From: Streptomyces sp. ICBB 8177
Lineage (GTDB): Bacteria > Actinomycetota > Actinomycetes > Streptomycetales > Streptomycetaceae
Length of the DNA: 64,000 nt
NCBI RefSeq assembly: GCF_003144095.1
Contig: NZ_NSKH01000018.1
Location: 2,137,541-2,201,540 of the forward strand
Reading direction: 5' to 3'
Shown: positions 40,521 to 49,227 of the stretch, one piece after another
Position numbering within the stretch: position 1 is the stretch's first letter
How the letters are laid out: each line of letters starts with the position of its first letter
Notes under the pieces: model-generated
Databases searched by the model: none
Told to the model about the DNA's origin: nothing
What the model saw: only the letters and a program-made list of their open reading frames with translations
Made by a program: the position numbers and the translations under genes

Positions 40521-42230
40521 ATGTCCAGAACACCCCGCATATCCCGCCGCGCCGCCGCGGTGGCCGTCACCGTGGCCCTTGCCGGAGGGGCCGCGGCCTG
40601 CGGCCCCACCAGCGGTGACGCGGGCGCCCACGCCACCCCGCACAAGGGCGGCACGCTGACCGTCCTCAACCAGGCGCCGCAGGACAACTTCGACCCGGCC
40701 CGCCTGTACACCACCGGCGGCGGAGACATCCCCTCCCTGGTCTTCCGCACCCTCACCACCCGCGAGCGGGCCGACGGCGCCGAGGGCACCAAGGTCGTCC
40801 CCGACCTGGCCACCGACACCGGCGAGCCGTCGCAGAACGCCACCGTGTGGACGTACCACCTCAAGAGCGGCCTGAAGTTCCAGGACGGCACCCCGATCAC
40901 CTCGGCCGACATCAAGTACGGGATCGAGCGGTCCTTCGCCCCCGAACTGTCCGGCGGCCCGCCCTACTTCCGCGACTGGCTGGTCGGCGCCGAGAACTAC
41001 CAGGGCCCGTACAAGGACAAGCACGGCCTGGACTCCGTCGCCACGCCGAACGCCTCCACCATCGTCTTCCACCTCACCAAGCCCGAGGGCGACTTCCCGT
41101 ACCTGGCGACGATGACGCAGTTCTCGCCGGTGCCGAAGGCCAAGGACACCGGCGACACGTACTACCAGCACCCGGTCTCCTCCGGCCCGTACGAGGTCAC
41201 GGAGAACCAGAACAACGGCACCCACCTGGTCTTCAAGCGCAACCCCTACTGGTCGGCCGCCACCGACAGCCAGCGCAAGGCCTACCCGGACGTCATCGAC
41301 GTGCAGGCCGGCCTGGACCCGGCCGTCATCAACCAGCGCCTGGAGACCAGTTCGGGCCAGGACGCCGACGCCGTCACCACCGACACCAACCTCGGCCCGG
41401 CCGAACTCGCCAAGATCAACGGCGACAAGGAGCTGAAGTCCCGTGTCGGCACCGGCCACTTCGGCCAGACGTACTACCTGGCCTTCAACCCCAAGGTGAA
41501 GCCGTTCGACAACCTCAAGGTGCGCGAGGCGATCTCCTACGCGATCAACCGCACCTCGGTGGTCAACGCGGCCGGCGGCTCCTCGCTCGCCGAGCCCGCC
41601 ACCACCTTCCTGCCGAACCAGGCGACCTTCGGCTACACGCCCTACGACTGGTTCCCGGCCGGCGCCACCGGCAACCCGGCCAAGGCCAGGCAGCTGCTGA
41701 AGGAGGCCGGTTACCCCCACGGGCTCACCATCACCCTGGCCTCCTCCACCTCAGACGCCTCCTACCAGGGCCCGGCCATCGCCACCGCCGTCCAGGACGG
41801 CCTGAAGGCCGCGGGCATCACCGTCAGGATCAACCAGATCCAGGACGACAGCTACTCCTCCACCGTCGACTCGGTGAAGACCGAGCCCGGCGTCTACCTC
41901 GGCGGCTGGGGTGCCGACTGGCCGTCCGGCGGCCCGTTCCTGGCCCCGATCTTCGACGGCCGGCAGATCGTCACCGACGGCTCCAACTTCAACAACGCCC
42001 AGCTGAACGACGCCCAGGTGAACGCCACGATCGACAGGATCAACGCCATCACCGACCACGCCCGGGCGGCGAAGGAGTGGGGCGCGCTGGACGAGCAGCT
42101 CGGCCGGCAGGCCCTCACCGTGCCGCTGTTCCACCCGGTCTACGAGCGGCTGTACGGCAAGAACATCCGCAACGTCGTCATCAGCGACTGGGACGGCCGC
42201 GTGGACGTGGCCGACGTCGCGGTCAAGTAG
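40521..42230 (+). CDS. Peptide ABC transporter substrate-binding lipoprotein
   Basis: A 569-residue SBP_bac_5 protein. The signal peptide has SRRAAAVAV, which could direct it to the Tat route, and a lipobox ending at C27 (GGAAACG), so it is lipid-anchored outside the cell. The family shows in YHLKSGLKFQDGTPITSADIKYGIERSF and KVREAISYAINRTSVV. It captures oligopeptides or related solutes and passes them to the permeases encoded by the next two genes. The ATG is 190 nt after the leader peptide stop. Confidence 0.93.
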   Translation: MSRTPRISRRAAAVAVTVALAGGAAACGPTSGDAGAHATPHKGGTLTVLNQAPQDNFDPARLYTTGGGDIPSLVFRTLTTRERADGAEGTKVVPDLATDTGEPSQNATVWTYHLKSGLKFQDGTPITSADIKYGIERSFAPELSGGPPYFRDWLVGAENYQGPYKDKHGLDSVATPNASTIVFHLTKPEGDFPYLATMTQFSPVPKAKDTGDTYYQHPVSSGPYEVTENQNNGTHLVFKRNPYWSAATDSQRKAYPDVIDVQAGLDPAVINQRLETSSGQDADAVTTDTNLGPAELAKINGDKELKSRVGTGHFGQTYYLAFNPKVKPFDNLKVREAISYAINRTSVVNAAGGSSLAEPATTFLPNQATFGYTPYDWFPAGATGNPAKARQLLKEAGYPHGLTITLASSTSDASYQGPAIATAVQDGLKAAGITVRINQIQDDSYSSTVDSVKTEPGVYLGGWGADWPSGGPFLAPIFDGRQIVTDGSNFNNAQLNDAQVNATIDRINAITDHARAAKEWGALDEQLGRQALTVPLFHPVYERLYGKNIRNVVISDWDGRVDVADVAVK

Positions 42231-42239
42231 GCGCAGACC

Positions 42240-43277
42240 ATGAGTGCTCAGGACCTGCTGACCGGGGCGGCCCCCTCCACCGCGGGGGAGGCCGCCCCGG
42301 CCGCCGGGGCGAGGCAGGTGTGGCGACGGCTGCGTGCCCGCAAGTCCGCGACGGCCGGGATCGTGGTCCTCGCCGTGCTGCTGCTCGTCGCGGTCTGCGC
42401 GCCGCTGCTCACCGCGATCGAGGGCCAGGACCCCACCACGTACCACGACAGCCTGCTCAACTCCGCGGCCGGCGGCGTGCCCATCGGCCCGTTCGGCGGG
42501 ATCAGCGGCGCGCACTGGCTGGGCGTCGAACCCGGCAGCGGGCGCGACCTGTTCGCCCGGCTCGTCTACGGCTCGCAGGTCTCGCTGCTGGTCGCGGTCG
42601 GCGCCACCCTCGTCGAGGTCGTCATCGGCGTCGTCGTCGGCCTGGCCGCGGGCCTCGGCAACAAGCTGCTCGACCAGTTCCTCGGCCACACCACCGACGT
42701 GATGCTCGCGCTGCCCTCGCTGGTCTTCGCGATCGCGCTGATGGCCGTCGTGCCCTCCGGCTTCCCGCGCCCGCTGCTGCTGACGCTCGTCATCGGCCTG
42801 CTGGGGTGGGGCGGCACGGCCCGCGTGGTGCGTGCCCAGACCCTCACCCTGAAGGAACTCGACTACGTCTCGGCGGCCCGGCTCGGCGGCTCCTCGCGCT
42901 GGCGCATCGCCCGCCGCGAACTGCTGCCCTCGCTCGCCGCGCCGGTCATCACCTACGCGGCGCTGCTGCTGCCGGCCAACGTCGCCGGAGAGGCGGGCCT
43001 GTCCTTCCTCGGCGTCGGCGTCAAGCCGCCCACCTCCTCCTGGGGCCAGATGCTCTCCTCCGCGACCACCTGGTTCCAGTCCGACCCGACGTACGTGCTG
43101 CTGCCCGCCGCCTTCCTGTTCACCACCACCTTCGCCTTCACCGTCGTCGGCGACGCGGTGCGCACCGCGCTCGACCCGCGCGCCGCCTCCCGCCTGCGGG
43201 TGGGCACCGGACGCGCGAGGAAGCGCGGGGGCGACGCGAACACGGCGTCCGCGGGCGCGAAGGGGGCCGCGGCGTGA
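42240..43277 (+). CDS. Peptide ABC transporter permease, DppC type
   Basis: A 345-residue inner-membrane protein. A polar start is followed by one helix (TAGIVVLAVLLLVAVCAPLL), a large outer loop and five further helices. The EAA cytosolic loop reads DYVSAARLGGSSRWRIARRELLPSL. In most operons DppB precedes DppC; here the order is reversed. Nine nt separate it from the binding-protein gene, and its stop overlaps the next start (GTGA). Confidence 0.92.
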   Translation: MSAQDLLTGAAPSTAGEAAPAAGARQVWRRLRARKSATAGIVVLAVLLLVAVCAPLLTAIEGQDPTTYHDSLLNSAAGGVPIGPFGGISGAHWLGVEPGSGRDLFARLVYGSQVSLLVAVGATLVEVVIGVVVGLAAGLGNKLLDQFLGHTTDVMLALPSLVFAIALMAVVPSGFPRPLLLTLVIGLLGWGGTARVVRAQTLTLKELDYVSAARLGGSSRWRIARRELLPSLAAPVITYAALLLPANVAGEAGLSFLGVGVKPPTSSWGQMLSSATTWFQSDPTYVLLPAAFLFTTTFAFTVVGDAVRTALDPRAASRLRVGTGRARKRGGDANTASAGAKGAAA

Positions 43278-44263
43278 CGCGCTTCGTCCTGCGGCGGCTG
43301 ATCGGCATGCTCGTCGTGCTGCTCGCCCTGTCCGTCGTCATCTACGCGGTCTTCTACCTCGCCCCCGGCGACCCCGCGCAGCTCGCCTGCGGCCTCAAGT
43401 GCTCGCCCGCGCAGGTCGCGCAGGTCCGCGAGCAGCTCGGCCTGAACGAGCCGGTCTACCTCCAGTACGCGCACTTCCTGCAAGGCATCGTCGTCGGGCG
43501 GGACTTCAGCACCGGCACCGGCGTGCTGCACTGCCACGCGCCGTGCCTGGGCGTGTCGTACAAGACCGGCGACCAGGTCACCTCGCTGATCGCCTCCCGG
43601 CTGCCGGTGACCGCCTCGCTGGCGCTCGGCGCGATGGTGCTGTGGCTGGCGCTCGGCGTCGGCACCGGACTGCTGTCCGCGCTGCGCCGCGGCCGGTTCA
43701 CCGAACGCGCCCTGACCACGCTGACGCTCGCGGGCAACGCGGTACCGGTCTTCATCATCGGCCTGCTGCTGCTCCTGCTGTTCTGCGCCACCCTTCAGTG
43801 GCTGCCGTTCCCCACCTACGTGGGCCTCACGCAGAGCCCGCAGCAGTGGTTCTGGGGGCTGCTGCTGCCGTGGGTGTCGCTCGCGCTCATCGAGTCCGCC
43901 AAGTACGCCCGGCTGACCCGCTCCTCGATGCTGGAGACGCTCGCGGAGGACCACATCAGGACCTTCCGCGCCTACGGGGTGAGCGAACGCGCGCTGGTCA
44001 CCCGGCACGCGCTGCGCGGCGCCCTGACCCCGGTCATCGCGCTGTCCGCGCTCGACCTGGGCACGATGTTCGGCTCCGCGGTGCTCACCGAGTCGCTGTT
44101 CGGACTGCCCGGACTCGGCAAGCTGCTGGTCTACTCGGTCGGCGTCGTGGACCTGCCGGTCGTCGTCGGCCTGGTGCTGGTCACCGGCTTCTGCGTGGTC
44201 CTCGCCAACGCCCTCGCGGACGTGCTGTACGCGGTGGCCGACCGAAGGGTGGTGCTGACATGA
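43274..44263 (+). CDS. Peptide ABC transporter permease, DppB type
   Basis: A 329-residue permease with six helices. The first is MLVVLLALSVVIYAVFYLAPGDP. The outer loop contains two Cys pairs (ACGLKC and HCHAPC), which could form disulfides. The EAA loop reads DHIRTFRAYGVSERALVTRHALRGAL. Both ends are coupled to neighbours (GTGA upstream, ATGA downstream), giving balanced synthesis. It pairs with the DppC-type subunit to form the translocation pore. Confidence 0.92.
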   Translation: MTRFVLRRLIGMLVVLLALSVVIYAVFYLAPGDPAQLACGLKCSPAQVAQVREQLGLNEPVYLQYAHFLQGIVVGRDFSTGTGVLHCHAPCLGVSYKTGDQVTSLIASRLPVTASLALGAMVLWLALGVGTGLLSALRRGRFTERALTTLTLAGNAVPVFIIGLLLLLLFCATLQWLPFPTYVGLTQSPQQWFWGLLLPWVSLALIESAKYARLTRSSMLETLAEDHIRTFRAYGVSERALVTRHALRGALTPVIALSALDLGTMFGSAVLTESLFGLPGLGKLLVYSVGVVDLPVVVGLVLVTGFCVVLANALADVLYAVADRRVVLT

Positions 44264-45963
44264 GCGCCGACGCCCGGACCCCCGCGGTCGCGGCCGCAAC
44301 GGACGCGCCCCTGGTCGAGGTGCGCGGCCTGACCGTCGAGTTCCCGGTGGACGACGGCGGCAGCGTGCGCGCCGTCGACGGGCTGGACTTCACCCTGCGC
44401 GCCGGGCAGGCGCTCGGCATCGTCGGCGAGTCGGGCTCCGGCAAGTCCACCGTCGCCTTCGACCTGCTGGGCCTGCACCGCGGCACCGGCGCCCGCCTCG
44501 GCGGCACCGTGCGCGTCGCGGGCGTCGACCCGCACACCGCCGAGGGCGGCGAACTGACGTCGCTGCGCGGCCGGTTGGCGGCCATGGTCTTCCAGGACCC
44601 GCTGTCCGCGCTCGACCCGTACTACGCCATCGGCGACCAGATCGCCGAGGTGCTGCGCACCCACCGTCAGGTCACCCGCCGGGCGGCGCGGGCCCGCGCC
44701 GTCGAGGTGCTGGACCGGGTCGGCATCCCCGACGCGGCCCGCCGCTCCCGGCTGCGTCCGCACGAGTTCAGCGGCGGCATGCGGCAGCGTGCCCTCATCG
44801 CGATGGCGCTGGCCTGCGAGCCCAGGCTGCTGATCGCCGACGAGCCGACCACCGCCCTGGACGTCACCGTGCAGGCGCAGATCCTCGACCTGCTGCACGA
44901 CCTGCGCGCCGAGACCGGCGCCGGGCTGATCCTGGTCACCCACGACCTGGGCGTGGTGGCCGGCAGCGTCGACGAGGTGCTGGTCATGAAGGACGGCCGG
45001 GCCGTCGAGCACGGCGGCGTCGCCGAGGTGCTGGGCAGCCCCCGCGAGCCGTACACCCGCGCCCTGGTCGGCGCGGTGCCCCGGCTGGACGCGGTGCGCG
45101 AGCCGGAGCCGGTGGCGGCCACGGCCGACGCGGCCGGCGGGAGCGGTGACGTGCTGCTGGAGGCGACCGGACTGCGCAAGGAGTTCGGCGGCCGGGGCGG
45201 CCGGCTGACCGCCGTGGACGACGTCTCGCTCACCGTGCGGCGCGGGGAGACGCTCGGCGTCGTCGGCGAGTCCGGCAGCGGCAAGACCACGCTGGGCCGG
45301 ATGCTGGTGCGCCTGCTGGAGCCCACCGCGGGACGGCTGGTCTACGACGGCCGGGACATCGGCGGCCTCGGGGAGCGCCGACTGCGCCCGATCCGGCGCG
45401 AGTTGCAGATGGTCTTCCAGGACCCGGTCTCCTCGCTCAACCCGCGCCGCAGCATCGGCGAGTCCATCGCCGACCCGCTGCGCGCGGCGGGTTCGTTGAC
45501 CGACCGCCAAGTCGTCACGCGCGTACGCGAGTTGCTGGAGCGCGTCGGGCTCGACCCGGACTGGTACCACCGCTACCCGCACGAGTTCTCCGGCGGGCAG
45601 CGGCAGCGGGTCGGCATCGCGCGGGCGCTGGCCCCCGAGCCGAAGCTGATCGTCTGCGACGAGCCGGTCTCCGCGCTCGACGTCACCACCCAGGCCCAGG
45701 TCGTCGCCCTGCTCGGCGAACTGCGGCGCGAACTGGGCCTGTCGCTGGTCTTCGTCGCCCACGACCTGGCCGTCGTACGGCAGGTCAGCGACCGGGTCGC
45801 GGTGATGCGCGCCGGACGCGTCGTGGAGCACGGCACCGCCGACCAGATCTACGACTCCCCGCAGCACGCGTACACCAAGGGGCTGCTCGCCGCCGTCCCC
45901 GTGCTCGACCCCGAGGAGTCGGCGCAGCGGCGGGCGGCCAGGCGGGCGCTGGTGCGCGGCTGA
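44260..45963 (+). CDS. Fused peptide ABC transporter ATPases (DppD-DppF type)
   Basis: A 567-residue protein carrying both ATPase subunits. The first half has Walker A GESGSGKST (~57-65) and signature FSGGMRQRA; the second half has Walker A GESGSGKTT (from ~336) and signature FSGGQRQRVGIARAL. Each half carries an intact Walker B (LLIADEPTTALD and LIVCDEPVSALD) and a C-terminal oligopeptide-transporter segment (PYTRALVGAVP, AYTKGLLAAVP). Linker ~285-300. The fusion makes the operon self-contained with four genes. Confidence in peptide-type uptake is high; exact cargo unknown. Confidence 0.94.
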   Translation: MSADARTPAVAAATDAPLVEVRGLTVEFPVDDGGSVRAVDGLDFTLRAGQALGIVGESGSGKSTVAFDLLGLHRGTGARLGGTVRVAGVDPHTAEGGELTSLRGRLAAMVFQDPLSALDPYYAIGDQIAEVLRTHRQVTRRAARARAVEVLDRVGIPDAARRSRLRPHEFSGGMRQRALIAMALACEPRLLIADEPTTALDVTVQAQILDLLHDLRAETGAGLILVTHDLGVVAGSVDEVLVMKDGRAVEHGGVAEVLGSPREPYTRALVGAVPRLDAVREPEPVAATADAAGGSGDVLLEATGLRKEFGGRGGRLTAVDDVSLTVRRGETLGVVGESGSGKTTLGRMLVRLLEPTAGRLVYDGRDIGGLGERRLRPIRRELQMVFQDPVSSLNPRRSIGESIADPLRAAGSLTDRQVVTRVRELLERVGLDPDWYHRYPHEFSGGQRQRVGIARALAPEPKLIVCDEPVSALDVTTQAQVVALLGELRRELGLSLVFVAHDLAVVRQVSDRVAVMRAGRVVEHGTADQIYDSPQHAYTKGLLAAVPVLDPEESAQRRAARRALVRG

Positions 45964-46053
45964 CCGGCCGCCACCGCACCGGACGCGCGACCGGCCCGGC
46001 GATAGCGGCCTGAACGGGCCGACGCGCTGAAAAGTTACGGGTGTTCACCCCTT

Positions 46054-46091
46054 CCGGTGGTGTGGCGGACAACCGTCCGTCGCGCCACCGG
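46054..46091. promoter_or_regulatory. Nested inverted repeats before the glycosyltransferase gene
   Basis: CCGGTGG / CCACCGG (46054-46060 and 46085-46091) enclose CGGAC-AACC-GTCCG (46066-46079). They lie 57-95 nt before the start codon and just upstream of the -10-like CATAGC near 46099, so they may be an operator. Confidence 0.45.
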
Positions 46092-46148
46092 CATCTCGGC
46101 ATAGCGTCACCCCATCGTCTCGTCCCAGGTCACGAAGGGGGTGCTCCG

Positions 46149-47870
46149 ATGCGCGTGGCGCTGCTCACGGAGGGTGATCGAGGTGGCGCGGAGGGCCGCA
46201 CCTCCGCCTGGTGCGACCGCCTGGTGCGCCGGCTCGCCGACCACGACTTCGAGGTGTACGCGGTCGGCCCGGCGCCCGGAAAGGGCGCGCCGGGCGTTCG
46301 CAGCCTGGCGGTGGACGGCCCGCCGCCCGCCGCCAGGGCCCCGCGCGGCCGCGCCGCCCGCCGCCGCTTCCTGGACGCGTACCGGGACCTGGTCGCCGCG
46401 CTGGCGTGCGGCGAGGGCCCCGGCGGCCACGGGCCGGACGGCCGCCAGGCGGGCGGCGACCAGGAGGACGGCCACCGGTCGGACGGCCGCAGCCGTCAGG
46501 AGGACCGTTTCAGCAGCGGTCTGTACGGCCTCGCGCGGTACGCGGAGCAGGACGGCGGGCTGCCGGCCGCCCTGCGCTCGCAGGAGGCCGCCCGCGCCCT
46601 GGAGGCCGCCTGCCGGGCGCCCGGTGCCGACCGGTCGGCCGCGAGCGCGGGCCCCGCGGCGCTGCTCGCCGCCTGCGACGCGCTGGAGCGGGCCCTGCGC
46701 CCGCTGTCGGCGCCCTGGTACGGGCCCGACGCCCTCGGCGCGGCCGACCTGTGCCACGCGACCTGCGCGGGCCCGGCCGCGCTGCCCGGCCTGCTGGCCG
46801 CCCACCGCCTCGGCACCCCGCTGCTGGTCACCGAGTACGCCGTGCGCCTGCGCGCCCACTACCTCGGTGCCCGCGAACTCCCTCCGCCGGTGCGGGCGTT
46901 GACCTCGGCGTTCCACCGCCTGCTGGCCGCCGAGACCTACCGCCGGGCGGCCCTGATCACCCCCGGCGACGCCCACATCCGCCGCTGGCAGGAACGCTGC
47001 GGCGCCCCGCGCGAGCGGCTGCGCACCGTCCACCCCGGCCTGGACGCGGGGGGGTTCGCGCGGGTGGGCGAGGCGGCGGAGGCCGTGCGGGGGAGCGGCG
47101 GCGACGACGCGCACGACGGCCCCGGCCCCCGGCACGCCCCGGCACTGCTGTGGACGGGGCGCGTGGAGCCGGGCAAGGACCTCGTCGCGCTGCTGCACGC
47201 GTTCACCTCGATACGCGCGCAGGTCCCCGGCGCCCGGCTGCACATCGCCCACGGCGGCCCGGCCGACGCCGACTACCTCGCCCGCTGCCGCACGCTGGCG
47301 GCGCAGCTCTTCCCCGACGAGGCCGCCGACACCCGTACGCCGGGCGAGAACCCGGTGGTCCTCACCGACCTGTCCGCCCCCGGCGCCCCCGCGCTCGCCG
47401 ACACCTACGCGGCGGCCGACCTCGTGGTGCTCTCCAGCGCCGTCGAGGGCTTCCCGGTCACCCTGGTCGAGGCGATGCTCTGCGGCCGGGCCACCGTCTC
47501 CACCGACACCGGCGCGGTCCGCGAGGTCGTCGGCGGCACCGGCCTCGTCGTCCCGCCGCGCAACCCCCGCGCGCTCGCCGAGGCCTGCGCGGCCCTGCTG
47601 CGCGACCCCGCGCGCCGCGCCCGCCTCGGCGCCGCCGCCCGCGCCCGCGCCGTCGAGCTCTTCAGCGCCGAGCAGAACGCGGCCGCCTTCCGCGCGATCT
47701 ACCGCGACCTGGCCGCCGGACCGGCCCCGGTGGCCGCCGCCGCGCCGGTGCCGTTCGCCACGACGGCGGAGGCGGTGCTGCCCGCCGCCGGCATCGCGGG
47801 ACCCGCACCGCGCCGCCCCGGCTGGGCCCGACCGCGGGTGCCCGCGACCGTGGGCGGTGAGCCGGCGTGA
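46149..47870 (+). CDS. GT4-family glycosyltransferase, PelF-like (DUF3492 type)
   Basis: A 573-residue GT-B enzyme. The N-terminal acceptor domain starts MRVALLTEGDRGGAEGRTSAWCDRLVRRL, like PelF proteins. It carries a long charged, probably disordered insert (~95-125, Gly/Asp/Arg/Gln-rich). The nucleotide-sugar domain begins near LLWTGRVEPGKDLVALL (~335) and ends with the EX7E region EGFPVTLVEAMLCGRATVST. It should transfer a sugar from a nucleotide donor to a surface glycan or lipid. The ATG follows AAGGGGG. It is GTGA-coupled to the membrane-protein gene downstream. Confidence 0.85.
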   Translation: MRVALLTEGDRGGAEGRTSAWCDRLVRRLADHDFEVYAVGPAPGKGAPGVRSLAVDGPPPAARAPRGRAARRRFLDAYRDLVAALACGEGPGGHGPDGRQAGGDQEDGHRSDGRSRQEDRFSSGLYGLARYAEQDGGLPAALRSQEAARALEAACRAPGADRSAASAGPAALLAACDALERALRPLSAPWYGPDALGAADLCHATCAGPAALPGLLAAHRLGTPLLVTEYAVRLRAHYLGARELPPPVRALTSAFHRLLAAETYRRAALITPGDAHIRRWQERCGAPRERLRTVHPGLDAGGFARVGEAAEAVRGSGGDDAHDGPGPRHAPALLWTGRVEPGKDLVALLHAFTSIRAQVPGARLHIAHGGPADADYLARCRTLAAQLFPDEAADTRTPGENPVVLTDLSAPGAPALADTYAAADLVVLSSAVEGFPVTLVEAMLCGRATVSTDTGAVREVVGGTGLVVPPRNPRALAEACAALLRDPARRARLGAAARARAVELFSAEQNAAAFRAIYRDLAAGPAPVAAAAPVPFATTAEAVLPAAGIAGPAPRRPGWARPRVPATVGGEPA

Positions 47871-49147
47871 CCCACGCCCCGCAGGCCCCCGGGGCCGGCG
47901 CACGCCCGGCGGGGGAGCGCTCTCGGAACGCCCTCGCCGGTGCCGACCCGGTCCGCGAACTGATGCTGCGCCACCACGACCTGTGCGCGGGCGCGGTCGA
48001 CCCGCTGGAGATCGCCGCGGGCCTGGAGGCGTGCGGCGTCACCGACCGCGACGCCGCCCGCTGCCGCCACCGCGACGTCTTCTCGCTCGCCGAGGAGCTG
48101 TACGCCCGCGTCCCACGCGTCGCCGTCAGTCCCCAAGAGCGGCCTTTGGCCGTCCAGTTGACGCGTCGTCACCTCGCGTGGCACCTCCTCCCCGGCGCCG
48201 CCTGCCTCGCCGGGATCGCCGTCTCGCACGCGGCCGGGCCCCGGTGGAGCGCGGCGGCCGGGGGCGCGGCGCTGGTCGCGGTGGCCGCCGCCGCCCGCGC
48301 GGCGGTGCGGCGGGGGCCCCTGCGCGCGCCCCGCGTCCCCGGCACCGCCCTCGTCACCTGCTGGCTGCTGGCCTTCGCGCTCTACGGCCCCGCCGTCCTC
48401 GACACGCTGCTCGGGCTGTCGCGCGGCGGGCCCGGCGGACTGCTGGACCCGGTCGCCGCGTCCGGGTTCCTCGCCCGCGCGCTCGCGCTGCCGCCCGCCG
48501 CCTGGCTGGCGGTGCGGTTCGCCCGGCGCGGGCGGCGACGGCTCGCCGACAGCCACGACCTCGCGGAGTTCGGCGCCGGGATGCGCCCGGTGGCGCTCGG
48601 CGTGCTCGCCGCGTTCGCCCTGGCGCTGACCGCGCTGCTCACGTTCGCGTACGCGGCGCTGGACGGCCGCGCGGCAGGCGGTGACGGCGGGGCGGGCGCC
48701 GGCGTGGTCGGCGGGGCGGGCGGCGGCGCCCACGCGGTCGTGGCGCTCGCCGGTGCCGGGCTGCTCGGCCTGCTGCTGTTCACCGCCCAGCTCCTCGCCG
48801 TCCACGGCCACGGCCGGGCCGCGCTCGCCGGGACCGCGGCGGCCTGCGCCGTCGAGGCCGCCGCCCTCGCGCTCGCCGCCGCGGGCCGGCTGCCGGGCCT
48901 GGCCGCCGCGAGCGCGCCGCTGCGGCTGGTGGCGCGCGCCCAGGGCCCGGGCGCGGTCCAGGCGCTCGCCTGCGCGGGCGCGACGCTCGCCCTGGCCGCC
49001 TTCGCGCTCGCCGCGCTCGCGCGGGGCCGCGCCCACCACGCGCCCACCGCGTACGGACCCCCGGCCGCGGCCCCGCGCCCTGCCGGGCACGGCCGCCGCC
49101 AACTCCCCACCGCCGCTACCTCCGCCGACCGGGCAGCGGCTCGGTGA
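47867..49147 (+). CDS. Multi-pass membrane protein of unknown function
   Basis: A 426-residue protein. The cytosolic start (~1-85) is helical and contains several Cys/His (LRHHDLCAGAVDPLEIAAGLEACGVTDRDAARCRHRDVF). About ten hydrophobic segments follow, very rich in Ala, Gly and Leu, with a Gly-rich loop near residues 272-290. The C-terminus is disordered. Position between a glycosyltransferase and an epimerase suggests a glycan flippase or polymerase component; in Pel loci the corresponding place is taken by PelG. No named family is certain. Confidence 0.7.
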   Translation: MTHAPQAPGAGARPAGERSRNALAGADPVRELMLRHHDLCAGAVDPLEIAAGLEACGVTDRDAARCRHRDVFSLAEELYARVPRVAVSPQERPLAVQLTRRHLAWHLLPGAACLAGIAVSHAAGPRWSAAAGGAALVAVAAAARAAVRRGPLRAPRVPGTALVTCWLLAFALYGPAVLDTLLGLSRGGPGGLLDPVAASGFLARALALPPAAWLAVRFARRGRRRLADSHDLAEFGAGMRPVALGVLAAFALALTALLTFAYAALDGRAAGGDGGAGAGVVGGAGGGAHAVVALAGAGLLGLLLFTAQLLAVHGHGRAALAGTAAACAVEAAALALAAAGRLPGLAAASAPLRLVARAQGPGAVQALACAGATLALAAFALAALARGRAHHAPTAYGPPAAAPRPAGHGRRQLPTAATSADRAAAR

Positions 49148-49170
49148 ACGAGAACCTCCCAGGAGACCCC

Positions 49171-49227
49171 TTGAAAACGCACCACTCGCACCCGTCCACC
49201 GCGCACCAGCAGGACGGCGCCCGATGA
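49171..49227 (+). CDS. Possible 18-residue His-rich peptide coupled to the epimerase gene
   Basis: A TTG follows CAGGAGACCCC at good spacing and opens an 18-codon frame (MKTHHSHPSTAHQQDGAR) whose TGA overlaps the ATG of the epimerase in an ATGA junction. The epimerase itself has only a weak site (CAGGAC), so this short frame may exist to deliver ribosomes by coupling. It is too short for firm gene prediction. Confidence 0.35.
   Translation: MKTHHSHPSTAHQQDGAR

Noticed and set aside
40847-43273. Upstream extension of the DppB-type permease frame for ~800 codons
   Set aside because: It overlaps the binding protein and DppC genes in another frame; the real start is the GTG at 43274 in a GTGA overlap.
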